A model generated the notes under the pieces. The model had not been told where the DNA came from. It ran no database searches and worked only from the letters and a program-made list of their open reading frames with translations. 64,000 bases of DNA from Sphingobacterium hotanense (GTDB lineage Bacteria; Bacteroidota; Bacteroidia; Sphingobacteriales; Sphingobacteriaceae), in contig NZ_CP030848.1 of the NCBI RefSeq assembly GCF_008274825.1, positions 1,488,001 through 1,552,000 of the forward strand, in the 5' to 3' direction. How positions within the stretch are numbered: position 1 is the first letter of the stretch; each line of letters begins with the position of its first letter. Positions 52,710 to 61,655 of this stretch are shown here, one piece after another. A program made the translations under genes and the position numbers.

Positions 52710-54227
52710 ATGAAAATAATAAGAAATATAGCGTTGTTTGCTTTGTTGAGTTCAGCAACAGCGTGCAGTGATAGCTTTTTAACGTTATCACCTACCGATA
52801 TACTAGTGGAGGATAAGTTTTTCACCAGCATCTCCGATGCGGAGGCTGCGCTGATCGGTGTTTATGGGTCGCTGCAGAAAGAGGAAGCTTTTACCAATGT
52901 TCGCGATGCAGCAGATATAGAATGGGCTATTTCCGGAGATATGTATGAGATGGACGGTAGTGCAAACCGTATCGAATTGCACTCCTTAGCTTTTCCTTCA
53001 ACAAATACAATCTTGCGCGATGTGTACACCGCAGCCTATTTAGGGATCAGCCGCGCGAATACGGTTATAGCTAAAGTGGCAAGCATGACGGACGGCGAGG
53101 AAGATGCGAAGAAGAAAATCATTGCGCAGGCGAAGTTTGTTCGTGCTTTATTCTACTATCGTTTGGTAACTTATTTTGGCGGTGTTCCTTTGATTTTAGA
53201 GCCTCTGGATGCGAGTTCGGATCTGCAGATTGCGAGATCAAGTTCTACCGATGTGTGGGGACAGATCGAGAAGGATCTACAGGAAGCAAAGGCGGACTTG
53301 CCTGTAAAATGGGAAGGCAATAATGTGGGTAAAGTGACGTCCGGCGCTTGTAAAGCATTATTGAATAAGTCGTATTTGTGGCAGAAGAAATATCAGGAGG
53401 TGGTTAGCGTGACGGAGGAATTGTTTGCTGAAGGCCATTACTCTTTGTTACCAGATTATCGCTCGGTTTTCATGGAGACGAACGAGAATAATGCGGAGAT
53501 TCTATTCTCTACGCAATTTAAAGAAGGTGTGGATGCAGAGGGCAATAACTTAGTGAAGCGTACGGCACCTCGTGGGGCTCCTGCGGAATTTACCGGCGGC
53601 GCGGCATGGAGTAACTTCGTACCACAGCAGCACTGGGTGAATGCGCATGAAAAAGATGCCAGCGGGAAAATAAAAGATAAGCGCTATTGGGCTTCTATCA
53701 TTGGTCCTGGCGAGAAGCATCAGGATATGCCTGCATTTGTAATGCCGACCAATGTACCTGCAGGTTGGTCCAGATCGGGATTTATTATGACGAAGTATTG
53801 GCAGAAGCCGACGTTAAACAACTCAGGGGTCAATCCACCGGTTATTCGTTTTGCGGAGATCTTGTTGAACTATGCTGAGGCGTTGAATGAGTTGAACCAG
53901 TCGGCAAAGGCGATTGGCGAGGTGAATAAAATTAGAACGCGCGCCGGATTGGACAACCTTCCAACAACCCTTAACAAGAGCCAGACACTGGATGCAATCT
54001 TTAAAGAGCGTCGTCTGGAGTTTATTTGGGAACCTACAGGCGGTTTCTCTGATTTGAACCGTAGCGGTCGCTTCTTGAAATTCATTGAACAAGAACGCCC
54101 TAACTATGCGGATCTAAATGTGGCGCAGAAACCTTGGTTGAAGACCACGCCGATCGTATTCCCAATTCCTCGAGATGCATGGGATAGAAATAAAGCGCTT
54201 GAGCAGAATGAGCATTATAGCTATTAA
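52710..54227 (+). CDS. SusD/RagB-family nutrient-binding lipoprotein (locus 2)
   Basis: The 505-residue protein has a lipobox SSATAC (C19), the helical SusD scaffold (FVRALFYYRLVTYFGGVPLIL) and the C-terminal signature KERRLEFIWEPTGGFSDLNRSGR. It forms the lid of the SusC encoded just upstream. A bidirectional terminator follows. Confidence 0.93.
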   Translation: MKIIRNIALFALLSSATACSDSFLTLSPTDILVEDKFFTSISDAEAALIGVYGSLQKEEAFTNVRDAADIEWAISGDMYEMDGSANRIELHSLAFPSTNTILRDVYTAAYLGISRANTVIAKVASMTDGEEDAKKKIIAQAKFVRALFYYRLVTYFGGVPLILEPLDASSDLQIARSSSTDVWGQIEKDLQEAKADLPVKWEGNNVGKVTSGACKALLNKSYLWQKKYQEVVSVTEELFAEGHYSLLPDYRSVFMETNENNAEILFSTQFKEGVDAEGNNLVKRTAPRGAPAEFTGGAAWSNFVPQQHWVNAHEKDASGKIKDKRYWASIIGPGEKHQDMPAFVMPTNVPAGWSRSGFIMTKYWQKPTLNNSGVNPPVIRFAEILLNYAEALNELNQSAKAIGEVNKIRTRAGLDNLPTTLNKSQTLDAIFKERRLEFIWEPTGGFSDLNRSGRFLKFIEQERPNYADLNVAQKPWLKTTPIVFPIPRDAWDRNKALEQNEHYSY

Positions 54228-54247
54228 GCTGTTGCTTTAGATAAGAG

Positions 54248-54284
54248 AAAAGGCAGCGACTTTTGAAGTCGCTGCCTTTTTTTA
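54248..54284. terminator. Bidirectional terminator between susD 2 and the propeller gene
   Basis: AAAAGGCAGCGACTT (54248-54262) pairs perfectly with AAGTCGCTGCCTTTT (54266-54280). A and T tracts on both sides suit the two convergent genes. Confidence 0.93.
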
Positions 54285-54286
54285 TT

Positions 54287-56239
54287 TTAGTGCTTTTCCT
54301 CGGGCGTATAGCTCCAGAGGTCGGTATCCCTTCGGAAGTATAATTTATTATCCTTTCCAAGGATCATCAGGGATGCATTATCCCTTAGCTTTGTAAGCTT
54401 CTTGCTTTTCGGATCGAAACTGTACATGCTATCGGAAAGCGTAAAATAAATCATCCCGTTCGGATGATAAACACCTAAACCGTTGCGCCAAATATGACTA
54501 GGATATTTCGGATAACGATAGACAGGAAGCTCATAGATCACTTTCTTTTGGTCCGGGTCGTATTCGAACAACGTACCATCTGCGAATCCCCAGATATGGC
54601 CGTTCGGTCCGGAAAATAACCCGGATATAGACCAGTAATTTGCTACGCTATCTGTCCATAATACTTGCTTGCGCTCAGGATCCCATTCGAAGATCTTCCC
54701 TCTTTTTTCTGTAGGTAGAATACCTAAGCCTCCGGAGATTGACGATCCACCAAATACGCGTCCATTATGGTTAAGTAATGAAATGATCGATTGGTTGGGA
54801 ATGACATTTTCGAACGTCTTGATCTGCTCGGTTTCTGCATCAAGATGGCTGATCGTACCGCCTAATTCGCCATATGGTGGCACTGTTCCGAAGATCAGCT
54901 CGTTTCGGTCTGCTAGCGTAATAACTGCAAATGGTCGGTCTTGATCTTTGATCTGTCCTAGATGTTTAGGGTTTCCGGAGCCTACTTTCCATGGTTTCGT
55001 CAAGTCATATGAATAGATATGCGCCTTGGTATAGATGCCGAAATACAGCTTGTTGTTCAGGCTGCTCATACCTTCCGTTTGATGGAGACCGGGATACTCT
55101 TGATGCTCTCCCGTTTTTGGGTCATAGCTTCCATGCTGCCCTGCAAGATATCCGGCACTCCAGACTTTATCGTCCGGCCCCCAATAGATCGTTTGAATAT
55201 GAATAGGCGAGTTTGGTACTTCCAGGGTCAGGCTATCTTTTTGCTTTGTTTTCGGCTGGATACGATAGACGATTTGCGCATTGCTGAAAACCTGGTATTC
55301 GCCTTTGTTAGTCCATGTCCCGGCTTTGCCAGCACCTTTGATATCGCTAATTGCGATAGGTTCCGCGTTCTTATTTCCTAAGTCTAAGGCATAAACTTGA
55401 GATCTCGAGGTGTAATAAATGGTATTAGACTTCGGATCTTTGACCACAGATTTCATGTCGAAAGGAGGGAGGAAGCGCAGGATTTCTTTGGATTGTATAT
55501 CATATACAAAGTTCTGCGAGTTTGTATTACTGTTGATATAACCTAGGATAAGATCCTTTCCATTGATGTTACACACAATATCCATGTCATAGAAGAACTC
55601 CTTGAAGTCTTTGACATGAGGAAGCAAAGTTGTTTTTTGCTTCGTCTTCGGGTCGAGTAGGATAAACTTAGCATTCGATCCGGTACCAGCGTATATCTTT
55701 TTATCGTTTTTGTTATACACCAATCCGCGTACGTAATTTTCGCCTTCGTAAATGGGTCCGCCCGAAACTTCTTCGAAACCCGTCTTGGGATGATACTTGA
55801 ATACCAAGCCATCCGGATAGGTTCCACCGTAAATTACGCCGTTTTCAGCGGGATGTAAATCCCAAACGACTTTCTGATGGAGTTCATTTAGCGGTAGGGC
55901 GGTAGGTTTAGCATCGCCAAGCTTGTAGGAATAAATATGTCCATTTCCTGTAGCATATAGGATATTATCCGTCGACACCGTCATGTCCCAAGAGCCGTCA
56001 GTACCCGTTAATTCGGATTCTAATATTTTGTTTCCAGTACTTAGTTCATATCCCAATATTCTACCTGGAATTCCTCGAACAACAGTAAATAGGTATTCTT
56101 TACCCTGCTTATCCTTCATGAAATGGCTTCCTTGCACTGCTTTCGCAAATACCTGAGGGCCGTGATTCTGAAACTGGGCTTGGCTGGGTGTTAATAAACA
56201 ACAAAGGGATAGAGCTAATAAAATTGATTTTGTCTTCAT
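54287..56239 (-). CDS. Secreted beta-propeller protein of locus 3
   Basis: The 650-residue protein has a signal peptide (about 1-21) and is built of repeated four-strand blades with ...VYGG/IYGGT...F.YDPKT... patterns (GVIYGGTYPDGLVFKYHPKTG, KIYAGTGSNAKFILLDPKTK, HGSYDPKTGEHQEY, GKIFEWDPERKQVLW). Two propellers in tandem would fit the length. It resembles SMP-30/virginiamycin-lyase or WD40/YVTN-like propellers, but I do not see a decisive catalytic motif. It is the last gene of the leftward locus 3 operon, 34 bases after the DUF4886 gene. It could be a lyase, a binding protein or a scaffold. Confidence 0.75.
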   Translation of the reverse strand: MKTKSILLALSLCCLLTPSQAQFQNHGPQVFAKAVQGSHFMKDKQGKEYLFTVVRGIPGRILGYELSTGNKILESELTGTDGSWDMTVSTDNILYATGNGHIYSYKLGDAKPTALPLNELHQKVVWDLHPAENGVIYGGTYPDGLVFKYHPKTGFEEVSGGPIYEGENYVRGLVYNKNDKKIYAGTGSNAKFILLDPKTKQKTTLLPHVKDFKEFFYDMDIVCNINGKDLILGYINSNTNSQNFVYDIQSKEILRFLPPFDMKSVVKDPKSNTIYYTSRSQVYALDLGNKNAEPIAISDIKGAGKAGTWTNKGEYQVFSNAQIVYRIQPKTKQKDSLTLEVPNSPIHIQTIYWGPDDKVWSAGYLAGQHGSYDPKTGEHQEYPGLHQTEGMSSLNNKLYFGIYTKAHIYSYDLTKPWKVGSGNPKHLGQIKDQDRPFAVITLADRNELIFGTVPPYGELGGTISHLDAETEQIKTFENVIPNQSIISLLNHNGRVFGGSSISGGLGILPTEKRGKIFEWDPERKQVLWTDSVANYWSISGLFSGPNGHIWGFADGTLFEYDPDQKKVIYELPVYRYPKYPSHIWRNGLGVYHPNGMIYFTLSDSMYSFDPKSKKLTKLRDNASLMILGKDNKLYFRRDTDLWSYTPEEKH

Positions 56240-56273
56240 GTAAGTTTCGCGTGTTCTTAAGCGGTCAGAGCGC

Positions 56274-57881
56274 TTATTTGTTTGGTGATTCTGTGATGCT
56301 TAAAGCATTGATTACGGCTGTTGCATCTTGAATTCCTTTTGTCAATTCAAAGCCGATGAACAGTTTGCCATCCTTTGTAGGTTTTATTGCTTCGAAAGTA
56401 GCGGTTTTATCCAAATTGAAGCTGCTATTTAAAGACTTTTTCCCTTTTATAGCTTCGGATTTTATCCAGTAAAATAAAGGATTCTGTTGGCTATTCTGAG
56501 CAGCGTAAATGTTGATTTTATAGGATTTTGAACTGTCGAGTCCTGCAATTTCTAAGAATGGGCTCTTCTGATTTTCCTTATCAATTCTTACAATAAAATA
56601 GGATTTGGACACTTCCGCCGGCATCTTGAAATTCGTAGCTGTCCGTTGCGGTCCATTGGCAGCTCGGGCATCAAAGTTCTGCAGCAAGCGGATGGATACA
56701 TCGGTATTCTTATTCTGATTATCGCTGAGGTCGGAAAGCTTTGTATTCGCTTTTTCAAATAAGAAAGAGTTCCATCCTGGCATAACCAAGTCAGCTCCAA
56801 AGTTGACTTGTATGGTTGCAAATGCTATTTTCTCTATCTTTTTGAGTCGTTCTGCAGATACTGTTTCTACGAAAGGATTTTTTACGGCGTTGATAGCAGC
56901 TTCGCGCGCTATCGCAGCCTGCGTTTTGCTCAGATTGAAAGGTTTAAAACTATTGTTTTCCAAATCGCCAAATAGACTTTCATACCAGGCGCATGCTGCC
57001 GTGAAGCGGCCAATCTTTAGATCCAGATGATATCCTTCTCTGGTGAAGTTATCCTCGATATAGGACGTTCTCCCGTTCTGAATTGCTGTTCCTGAAGGGA
57101 TTAGGATATCGACAGGCATGATGTGCTTCACTTCCTTTGCCACTTGGACGATCTGTTGGAACATATAGTTCTGGTCGCGATTATACTTCTCGAAGTTCTT
57201 TGTAGATGCATTCTTGGCATATGCCCAAGTTTGATGATATGCATAGCGAACGCTGGAGATCGGGTAATTCGCTTGAACGTAATTGAAGAGTTCTGGCAGA
57301 TCTTTTTGAACAGAGGTCAAATCTCCTGACAAGACGCTCGCTTGCTGAAAGCAGATAATATCCCAATTCTCATCTTTCAATGCCGACAGGATAGAAGTCT
57401 TTCGGGTATTGATCTTTGCGCCATCAATAAAGGTCTTGCGGTAGTCGTAGATGGCTATATCTTCCAGTGCATTTTTTAGATGGAAGTCTAATGGAGCACC
57501 CCCACGAAAAAGGTTGCCAATTACTAATGGCTTGCCGGTTTGTTTAGCCAGATCGTGCAGGTAATACTCCACACCGTCGTCGGAAAAGCTATTCCCGATA
57601 ACTAGCACCTTCGTTACTCCATCATCCAATGGGTCAGCGATTTGGAATCGCTGACCTTCGAATGAAAGGGTACCTAATTTGTTGATAATAAATTTTGAAG
57701 GTTGGTCATTAACCGGTCGCAGATACTGCTTTCCGGATTTTTCCCATTCACCTATTTGTTTCGGTGTTAGGCTTAGCGTGTCGCCTAGGAACACCAAGCT
57801 ATCCTTTTCTTGGGCTTGAACAGCTTGCGATAGCATGGTTATTGAAAGGCTTATACATAGACCTATCCACTTGAGTTTCAT
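56274..57881 (-). CDS. DUF4886 SGNH-like hydrolase
   Basis: The 535-residue protein has a signal peptide (about 1-23). Residues about 88-330 match DUF4886: TKVLVIGNSFSDDGVEYYLHDLA holds a GNS block like that of SGNH hydrolases, followed by LFRGGAPLDFHLKNA, then WDIICFQQASVLSGD and a C-terminal block including EGYHLDLKIGRFTAACAWYE with candidate His. A probable beta-sandwich (about 400-535) follows. Members are predicted esterases in carbohydrate loci. The substrate is unknown. It lies 32 bases after the FAD oxidoreductase gene in the locus 3 operon. Confidence 0.83.
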   Translation of the reverse strand: MKLKWIGLCISLSITMLSQAVQAQEKDSLVFLGDTLSLTPKQIGEWEKSGKQYLRPVNDQPSKFIINKLGTLSFEGQRFQIADPLDDGVTKVLVIGNSFSDDGVEYYLHDLAKQTGKPLVIGNLFRGGAPLDFHLKNALEDIAIYDYRKTFIDGAKINTRKTSILSALKDENWDIICFQQASVLSGDLTSVQKDLPELFNYVQANYPISSVRYAYHQTWAYAKNASTKNFEKYNRDQNYMFQQIVQVAKEVKHIMPVDILIPSGTAIQNGRTSYIEDNFTREGYHLDLKIGRFTAACAWYESLFGDLENNSFKPFNLSKTQAAIAREAAINAVKNPFVETVSAERLKKIEKIAFATIQVNFGADLVMPGWNSFLFEKANTKLSDLSDNQNKNTDVSIRLLQNFDARAANGPQRTATNFKMPAEVSKSYFIVRIDKENQKSPFLEIAGLDSSKSYKINIYAAQNSQQNPLFYWIKSEAIKGKKSLNSSFNLDKTATFEAIKPTKDGKLFIGFELTKGIQDATAVINALSITESPNK

Positions 57882-57913
57882 ATCAAATATTTAAGTGAGT
57901 TTAACTTATTGCT

Positions 57914-59953
57914 TTATTTTACTTTTTTCCAAATCACCGCATCGGCAATCACTCTGCCGGAGTTCTGTACAGCCTTAACTTTCACATAACTCTTTGCGTT
58001 CTTATTGATTTGATATTCGCCTAAATCAACCCACTCACCTGATGCCAAGCCTAGGCTTTTGATATCCGATTTATTGATATTGACTTGTTTTTTTGACTTT
58101 CCATCAAAGATCTCAAAACTTAATTGCTCAGCTAGCGCCTTATCTTCAGCGATGTAAAAATAGATACGGTACTTTGCTGTTTCCGCGATGTTCGCATGAA
58201 AGCTGATAGAAGCATTCTCATCTTTTTGATCTAAGGCATATTTGTTTTTAACATATCCTCCACGGATCGTATTCCAATTGCCGGTAACTGTGACATTTTC
58301 CTCGTCTAGGTTGTCAACCAAGACCTCTGGCGTGCTGCCATCTGCAAGGGGATCAGTTTGAAGCTTGTTGATTAATTTCTGAACATCGATATCTTGAACA
58401 GATTGCTTATTGTCAATAGCTTGTGTAGCTGCAGTAGCTGCCGATTGCGCTAAAACCATGAATACTGGCTCCATACGGATAGATCCAAAAGCGATATGTG
58501 AAGATGACATACAAACAGGAACTAACAGGTTCGAACATTCTTCAGCTTTTGGAGTGATAGCTTGGTAAGAGATGGGGTAGGGTGCAGGTACTGGCTTCTG
58601 CACATCACCTTCATTTTTCACCATGCCGTTCACTACCAAACGTTGGATATTATGAGAGTCCATTTGGTAAGCCGCCATGCCGATCGGGTCGTCGATCACT
58701 TCTTCACCTTCACAGTGTTTTTGAGTCATGACCTTACGTCCGATCATACGGCGTGCTTCACGAACATATAATTGGTTGGAAAAACCATTAGTTTCTTTGA
58801 ACTCGTCTTTACAGAAACCCCATGATTTCATTTCAGCACGGATATGTGCAGGAACGCGCTCATCGTGACTTAAGAAATAGAGTAATCCTTTTGTGTAGTC
58901 CTCATGCTTCTTCCAAATCGCTTCTCTTGTTTTAAAATCACCCTCCGGGTAATCGTAATTCTCACCGATCATGTCGGTTGAGAAAGCACCAAAGTTGTTG
59001 AAGTCTGTCTTGCCGTTAGGCATGTACTTAATCAAAAAGCCGCCTGTATGTCTGTATTCTTTCTCTCCGTTCGGAAGATCAACAATATCAAGGTTACTGA
59101 AGATCGTTGTCCATTTCTCTTTAGCGATTTGTCTTAACAACAATTCAAATTGCTCTGGATTGTAGTTGTCTGGCTTGGTAAATGGAATCTGATTGCTTTT
59201 ATCTTGCGTCAGCGTCAAACGGAAGTTGTATGCTTGAATTTTTTTGTCCGCGGAACCATGTGGTGCTAGCTTCTCGTTGGATATTCCCCACAGTAAGCCA
59301 CTTTCCGGTTTTCCGGGAATCTTGTAAGGGTCGATTCCATCAGGGAATTGGTGGATTTCTTGCAATTGCACCCCATTCTGACTTTCGCCATATTGAGAAA
59401 TTGCCTCCCGACCCACAGCATAGCTAACACCCGCCTTTGCCATTAAATCACCTTCGTAGGTACAGTCGATAAACATCTTCGCCTTAATTCTAAGCTGCTG
59501 ATTCGAAGCATCGTTCTTACGAACTACAATTTCTTTAATCGTATTTCCCTCTTTAATGACTTCTTCTAAAAGGTAGTTCTTTTCAATGTCAAGCTTTGCA
59601 GCTTGTATATAATCGTTAAAGACTTTGCTTGCCACATGCGGCTCGAATGTCCATTGTTCAAAGCGATTATATTCAACGCCTAGTCGGCGGTAGAAATCAC
59701 GCGCTAATCCAGTAATGGCAAATTTATTCCCGATGTCTGTTGCACCTAGACCGCCCGTCGTAAGACCGCCCAAGTAGTTACGCGGCTCAATTACAAGCGC
59801 TTTCTTGCCCAACTTATTTGCTGTGTATCCGGCGATAATTCCAGCGGAGCTCCCGCCGTAAATACAAATGTCGACCTCTACAGTCTTATTTCCAGCTTTA
59901 GCAAAGCTGGAAATACTGAAGACCATAAAGCATATCAATAATAGCTTTTTCAT
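57914..59953 (-). CDS. FAD-dependent oxidoreductase with golvesin-like C-terminal domain
   Basis: The 679-residue protein has a signal peptide (about 1-20) and an FAD-binding Rossmann region beginning VDICIYGGSSAGIIAGYTA with the acidic end VIEPRNYLGG, which is the FAD_oxidored (PF12831) pattern. Further conserved regions are FIDCTYEGDLMAKAGVSY and RRMIGRKVMT. Residues about 545-679 form a golvesin/Xly-type beta-sandwich (ENVTVTGNWNTIRGGYVKNKY ... ADAVIWKKVK), a likely carbohydrate-binding module. Periplasmic members occur in many Bacteroidota glycan loci and may oxidise a sugar, but no activity is established here. It follows susD by nine bases. Confidence 0.87.
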   Translation of the reverse strand: MKKLLLICFMVFSISSFAKAGNKTVEVDICIYGGSSAGIIAGYTANKLGKKALVIEPRNYLGGLTTGGLGATDIGNKFAITGLARDFYRRLGVEYNRFEQWTFEPHVASKVFNDYIQAAKLDIEKNYLLEEVIKEGNTIKEIVVRKNDASNQQLRIKAKMFIDCTYEGDLMAKAGVSYAVGREAISQYGESQNGVQLQEIHQFPDGIDPYKIPGKPESGLLWGISNEKLAPHGSADKKIQAYNFRLTLTQDKSNQIPFTKPDNYNPEQFELLLRQIAKEKWTTIFSNLDIVDLPNGEKEYRHTGGFLIKYMPNGKTDFNNFGAFSTDMIGENYDYPEGDFKTREAIWKKHEDYTKGLLYFLSHDERVPAHIRAEMKSWGFCKDEFKETNGFSNQLYVREARRMIGRKVMTQKHCEGEEVIDDPIGMAAYQMDSHNIQRLVVNGMVKNEGDVQKPVPAPYPISYQAITPKAEECSNLLVPVCMSSSHIAFGSIRMEPVFMVLAQSAATAATQAIDNKQSVQDIDVQKLINKLQTDPLADGSTPEVLVDNLDEENVTVTGNWNTIRGGYVKNKYALDQKDENASISFHANIAETAKYRIYFYIAEDKALAEQLSFEIFDGKSKKQVNINKSDIKSLGLASGEWVDLGEYQINKNAKSYVKVKAVQNSGRVIADAVIWKKVK

Positions 59954-59962
59954 AGGTAAATA

Positions 59963-61645
59963 TTAGTAGTTCTTATTTTGTGTAAGGTTAGGATTAGTTT
60001 CCGTTTCAATGCGAGGGATAGGCCATACGTAGTCACGATCTGCATTGAAATTACGCTTCTCAATGACGCGCATCTCTGTTCTATTCGTCACCTGGCTATA
60101 GTTCGGTGTACCATTCTCGTCAATCGTCGGTGCATTTGCCAACCATCCGGTGCGGATACGGCCTAGCAGATCGCCTGGCATCACCTGATGCGCAATGTTC
60201 CATCTGCGGATATCGAATAAGCGAAGACCCTCAGCAGCTAGCTCATACTTTCTTTCTTTACGCACGATGGAACGCATCTGTGCCTGCGACTTGCCAGTAC
60301 TGATGGCTGGCATCGCAACAGAAGGACGTTGTCTAACCTGATTGATCGCTTCATAAACCGAATTGTCAATCTGATTAAGCTCAGTCTTCGCCTCTACGTA
60401 ATTCAATAGTACTTCGGCATATCGGAATAAGATGGCATTCAACTCCGAATTCGAACGGTCGATGAAATCCGCAGGATCCGCGTATTTGCGCCATAAATAA
60501 CCTGAGAAAGTCGCATAAGCGTTCGTAGCATCCGTGTTGGCTATACGCTTAGGCGTAGCCTCTCTATAATCCCAAGTCATGGTACTATCCGGATGCGTTT
60601 CAAAGATCACACCTAAGGAAAGTGTCTGCGGCAATACCACGGTCTGCGTCAATCTAGGGTCGCGATTCTTGAACGGCTTGGTAGGGTCAAATAAAGGTGA
60701 TTTATCAATATTCAAACCATCAATACATTCGTAAGAATCCACTAAAGATTGAACCGGTATTTTATTCGAAAAGCCTTGCATCAATCTCGAGTAGAACTGC
60801 GATGAGATACTATGCGTCGCTAAGCCTCGCTTATATTGAATTGCCCAAATAATCTCCTTAGAAGACTCGCCCGCATATTTAAATAGCTGCTCAAAGTTAT
60901 TATGCAATTGATACTGATTCAATTCCATGACAGCCTTTGCCGCGTCGGCCGCTTCCTGATATTTCTTGTTGAAAAGAGCTGATCTTGATTTTAAAGCCAA
61001 CGCAGCGCCACGCGTCGCGCGACCTAGATTATTGCCTGTAACGGTCTCTGGAAGAAAGCCAACAATTGCATCTATTTCCGACATAATGAAGTCGTTCACC
61101 GCTTCCTTTGATTCTCTAGTCACATTCTTCGAGTCAGCAAGCGAGATGGTCGTGGTAAGCAATGGAACTCCGCCGAAAAGCTCATTCAGGAAGAAATAAT
61201 AATAAGCTCTCAGAAATCTTACTTCGCTTATTCTTGTGTTCAGGGTTTCCGCAGGGACCACGCCATTCAAGCCTTCAGCTTTGTCTAAAATGGTATTGCA
61301 GCGTTGTATCCCCACATACAGTAAGTTCCAGAAATCAGAAGTGAAATCATTGTTCGCATCCGCATTTCCTAAGCCTAATATTTGTAAGGCATTGGTATTT
61401 CTTTCCCAACCAATATCAGATGCATAGTCTATTGTCAACGGGAAAGGCATAGGCGTTGCCTTTGGCGCTTGATATAGCGCGTTGTACGCGCCTGTGATCG
61501 CCATATTGAGTTCCTCTTCATTCGAGATAAAAGTCTCCGTAGAAGGGCTATCCAAAGGGTATTTAATCAGGTAATCTTCCTTGCACGAGTAGAGCGAAAT
61601 ACTGAGTAGCAGTCCTAATGTATATGATAATGTTTTTCTTTTCAT
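59963..61645 (-). CDS. SusD/RagB-family nutrient-binding lipoprotein (locus 3)
   Basis: The 560-residue protein has a lipobox SISLYSC (C21), the scaffold stretch RFLRAYYYFFLNELFGGVPLL and the C-terminal KERKYELAAEGLRLFDIRRW. It is the surface partner of the SusC encoded ten bases upstream and the second gene of the locus 3 operon. Confidence 0.93.
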   Translation of the reverse strand: MKRKTLSYTLGLLLSISLYSCKEDYLIKYPLDSPSTETFISNEEELNMAITGAYNALYQAPKATPMPFPLTIDYASDIGWERNTNALQILGLGNADANNDFTSDFWNLLYVGIQRCNTILDKAEGLNGVVPAETLNTRISEVRFLRAYYYFFLNELFGGVPLLTTTISLADSKNVTRESKEAVNDFIMSEIDAIVGFLPETVTGNNLGRATRGAALALKSRSALFNKKYQEAADAAKAVMELNQYQLHNNFEQLFKYAGESSKEIIWAIQYKRGLATHSISSQFYSRLMQGFSNKIPVQSLVDSYECIDGLNIDKSPLFDPTKPFKNRDPRLTQTVVLPQTLSLGVIFETHPDSTMTWDYREATPKRIANTDATNAYATFSGYLWRKYADPADFIDRSNSELNAILFRYAEVLLNYVEAKTELNQIDNSVYEAINQVRQRPSVAMPAISTGKSQAQMRSIVRKERKYELAAEGLRLFDIRRWNIAHQVMPGDLLGRIRTGWLANAPTIDENGTPNYSQVTNRTEMRVIEKRNFNADRDYVWPIPRIETETNPNLTQNKNY

Positions 61646-61655
61646 GATTCTTTAA

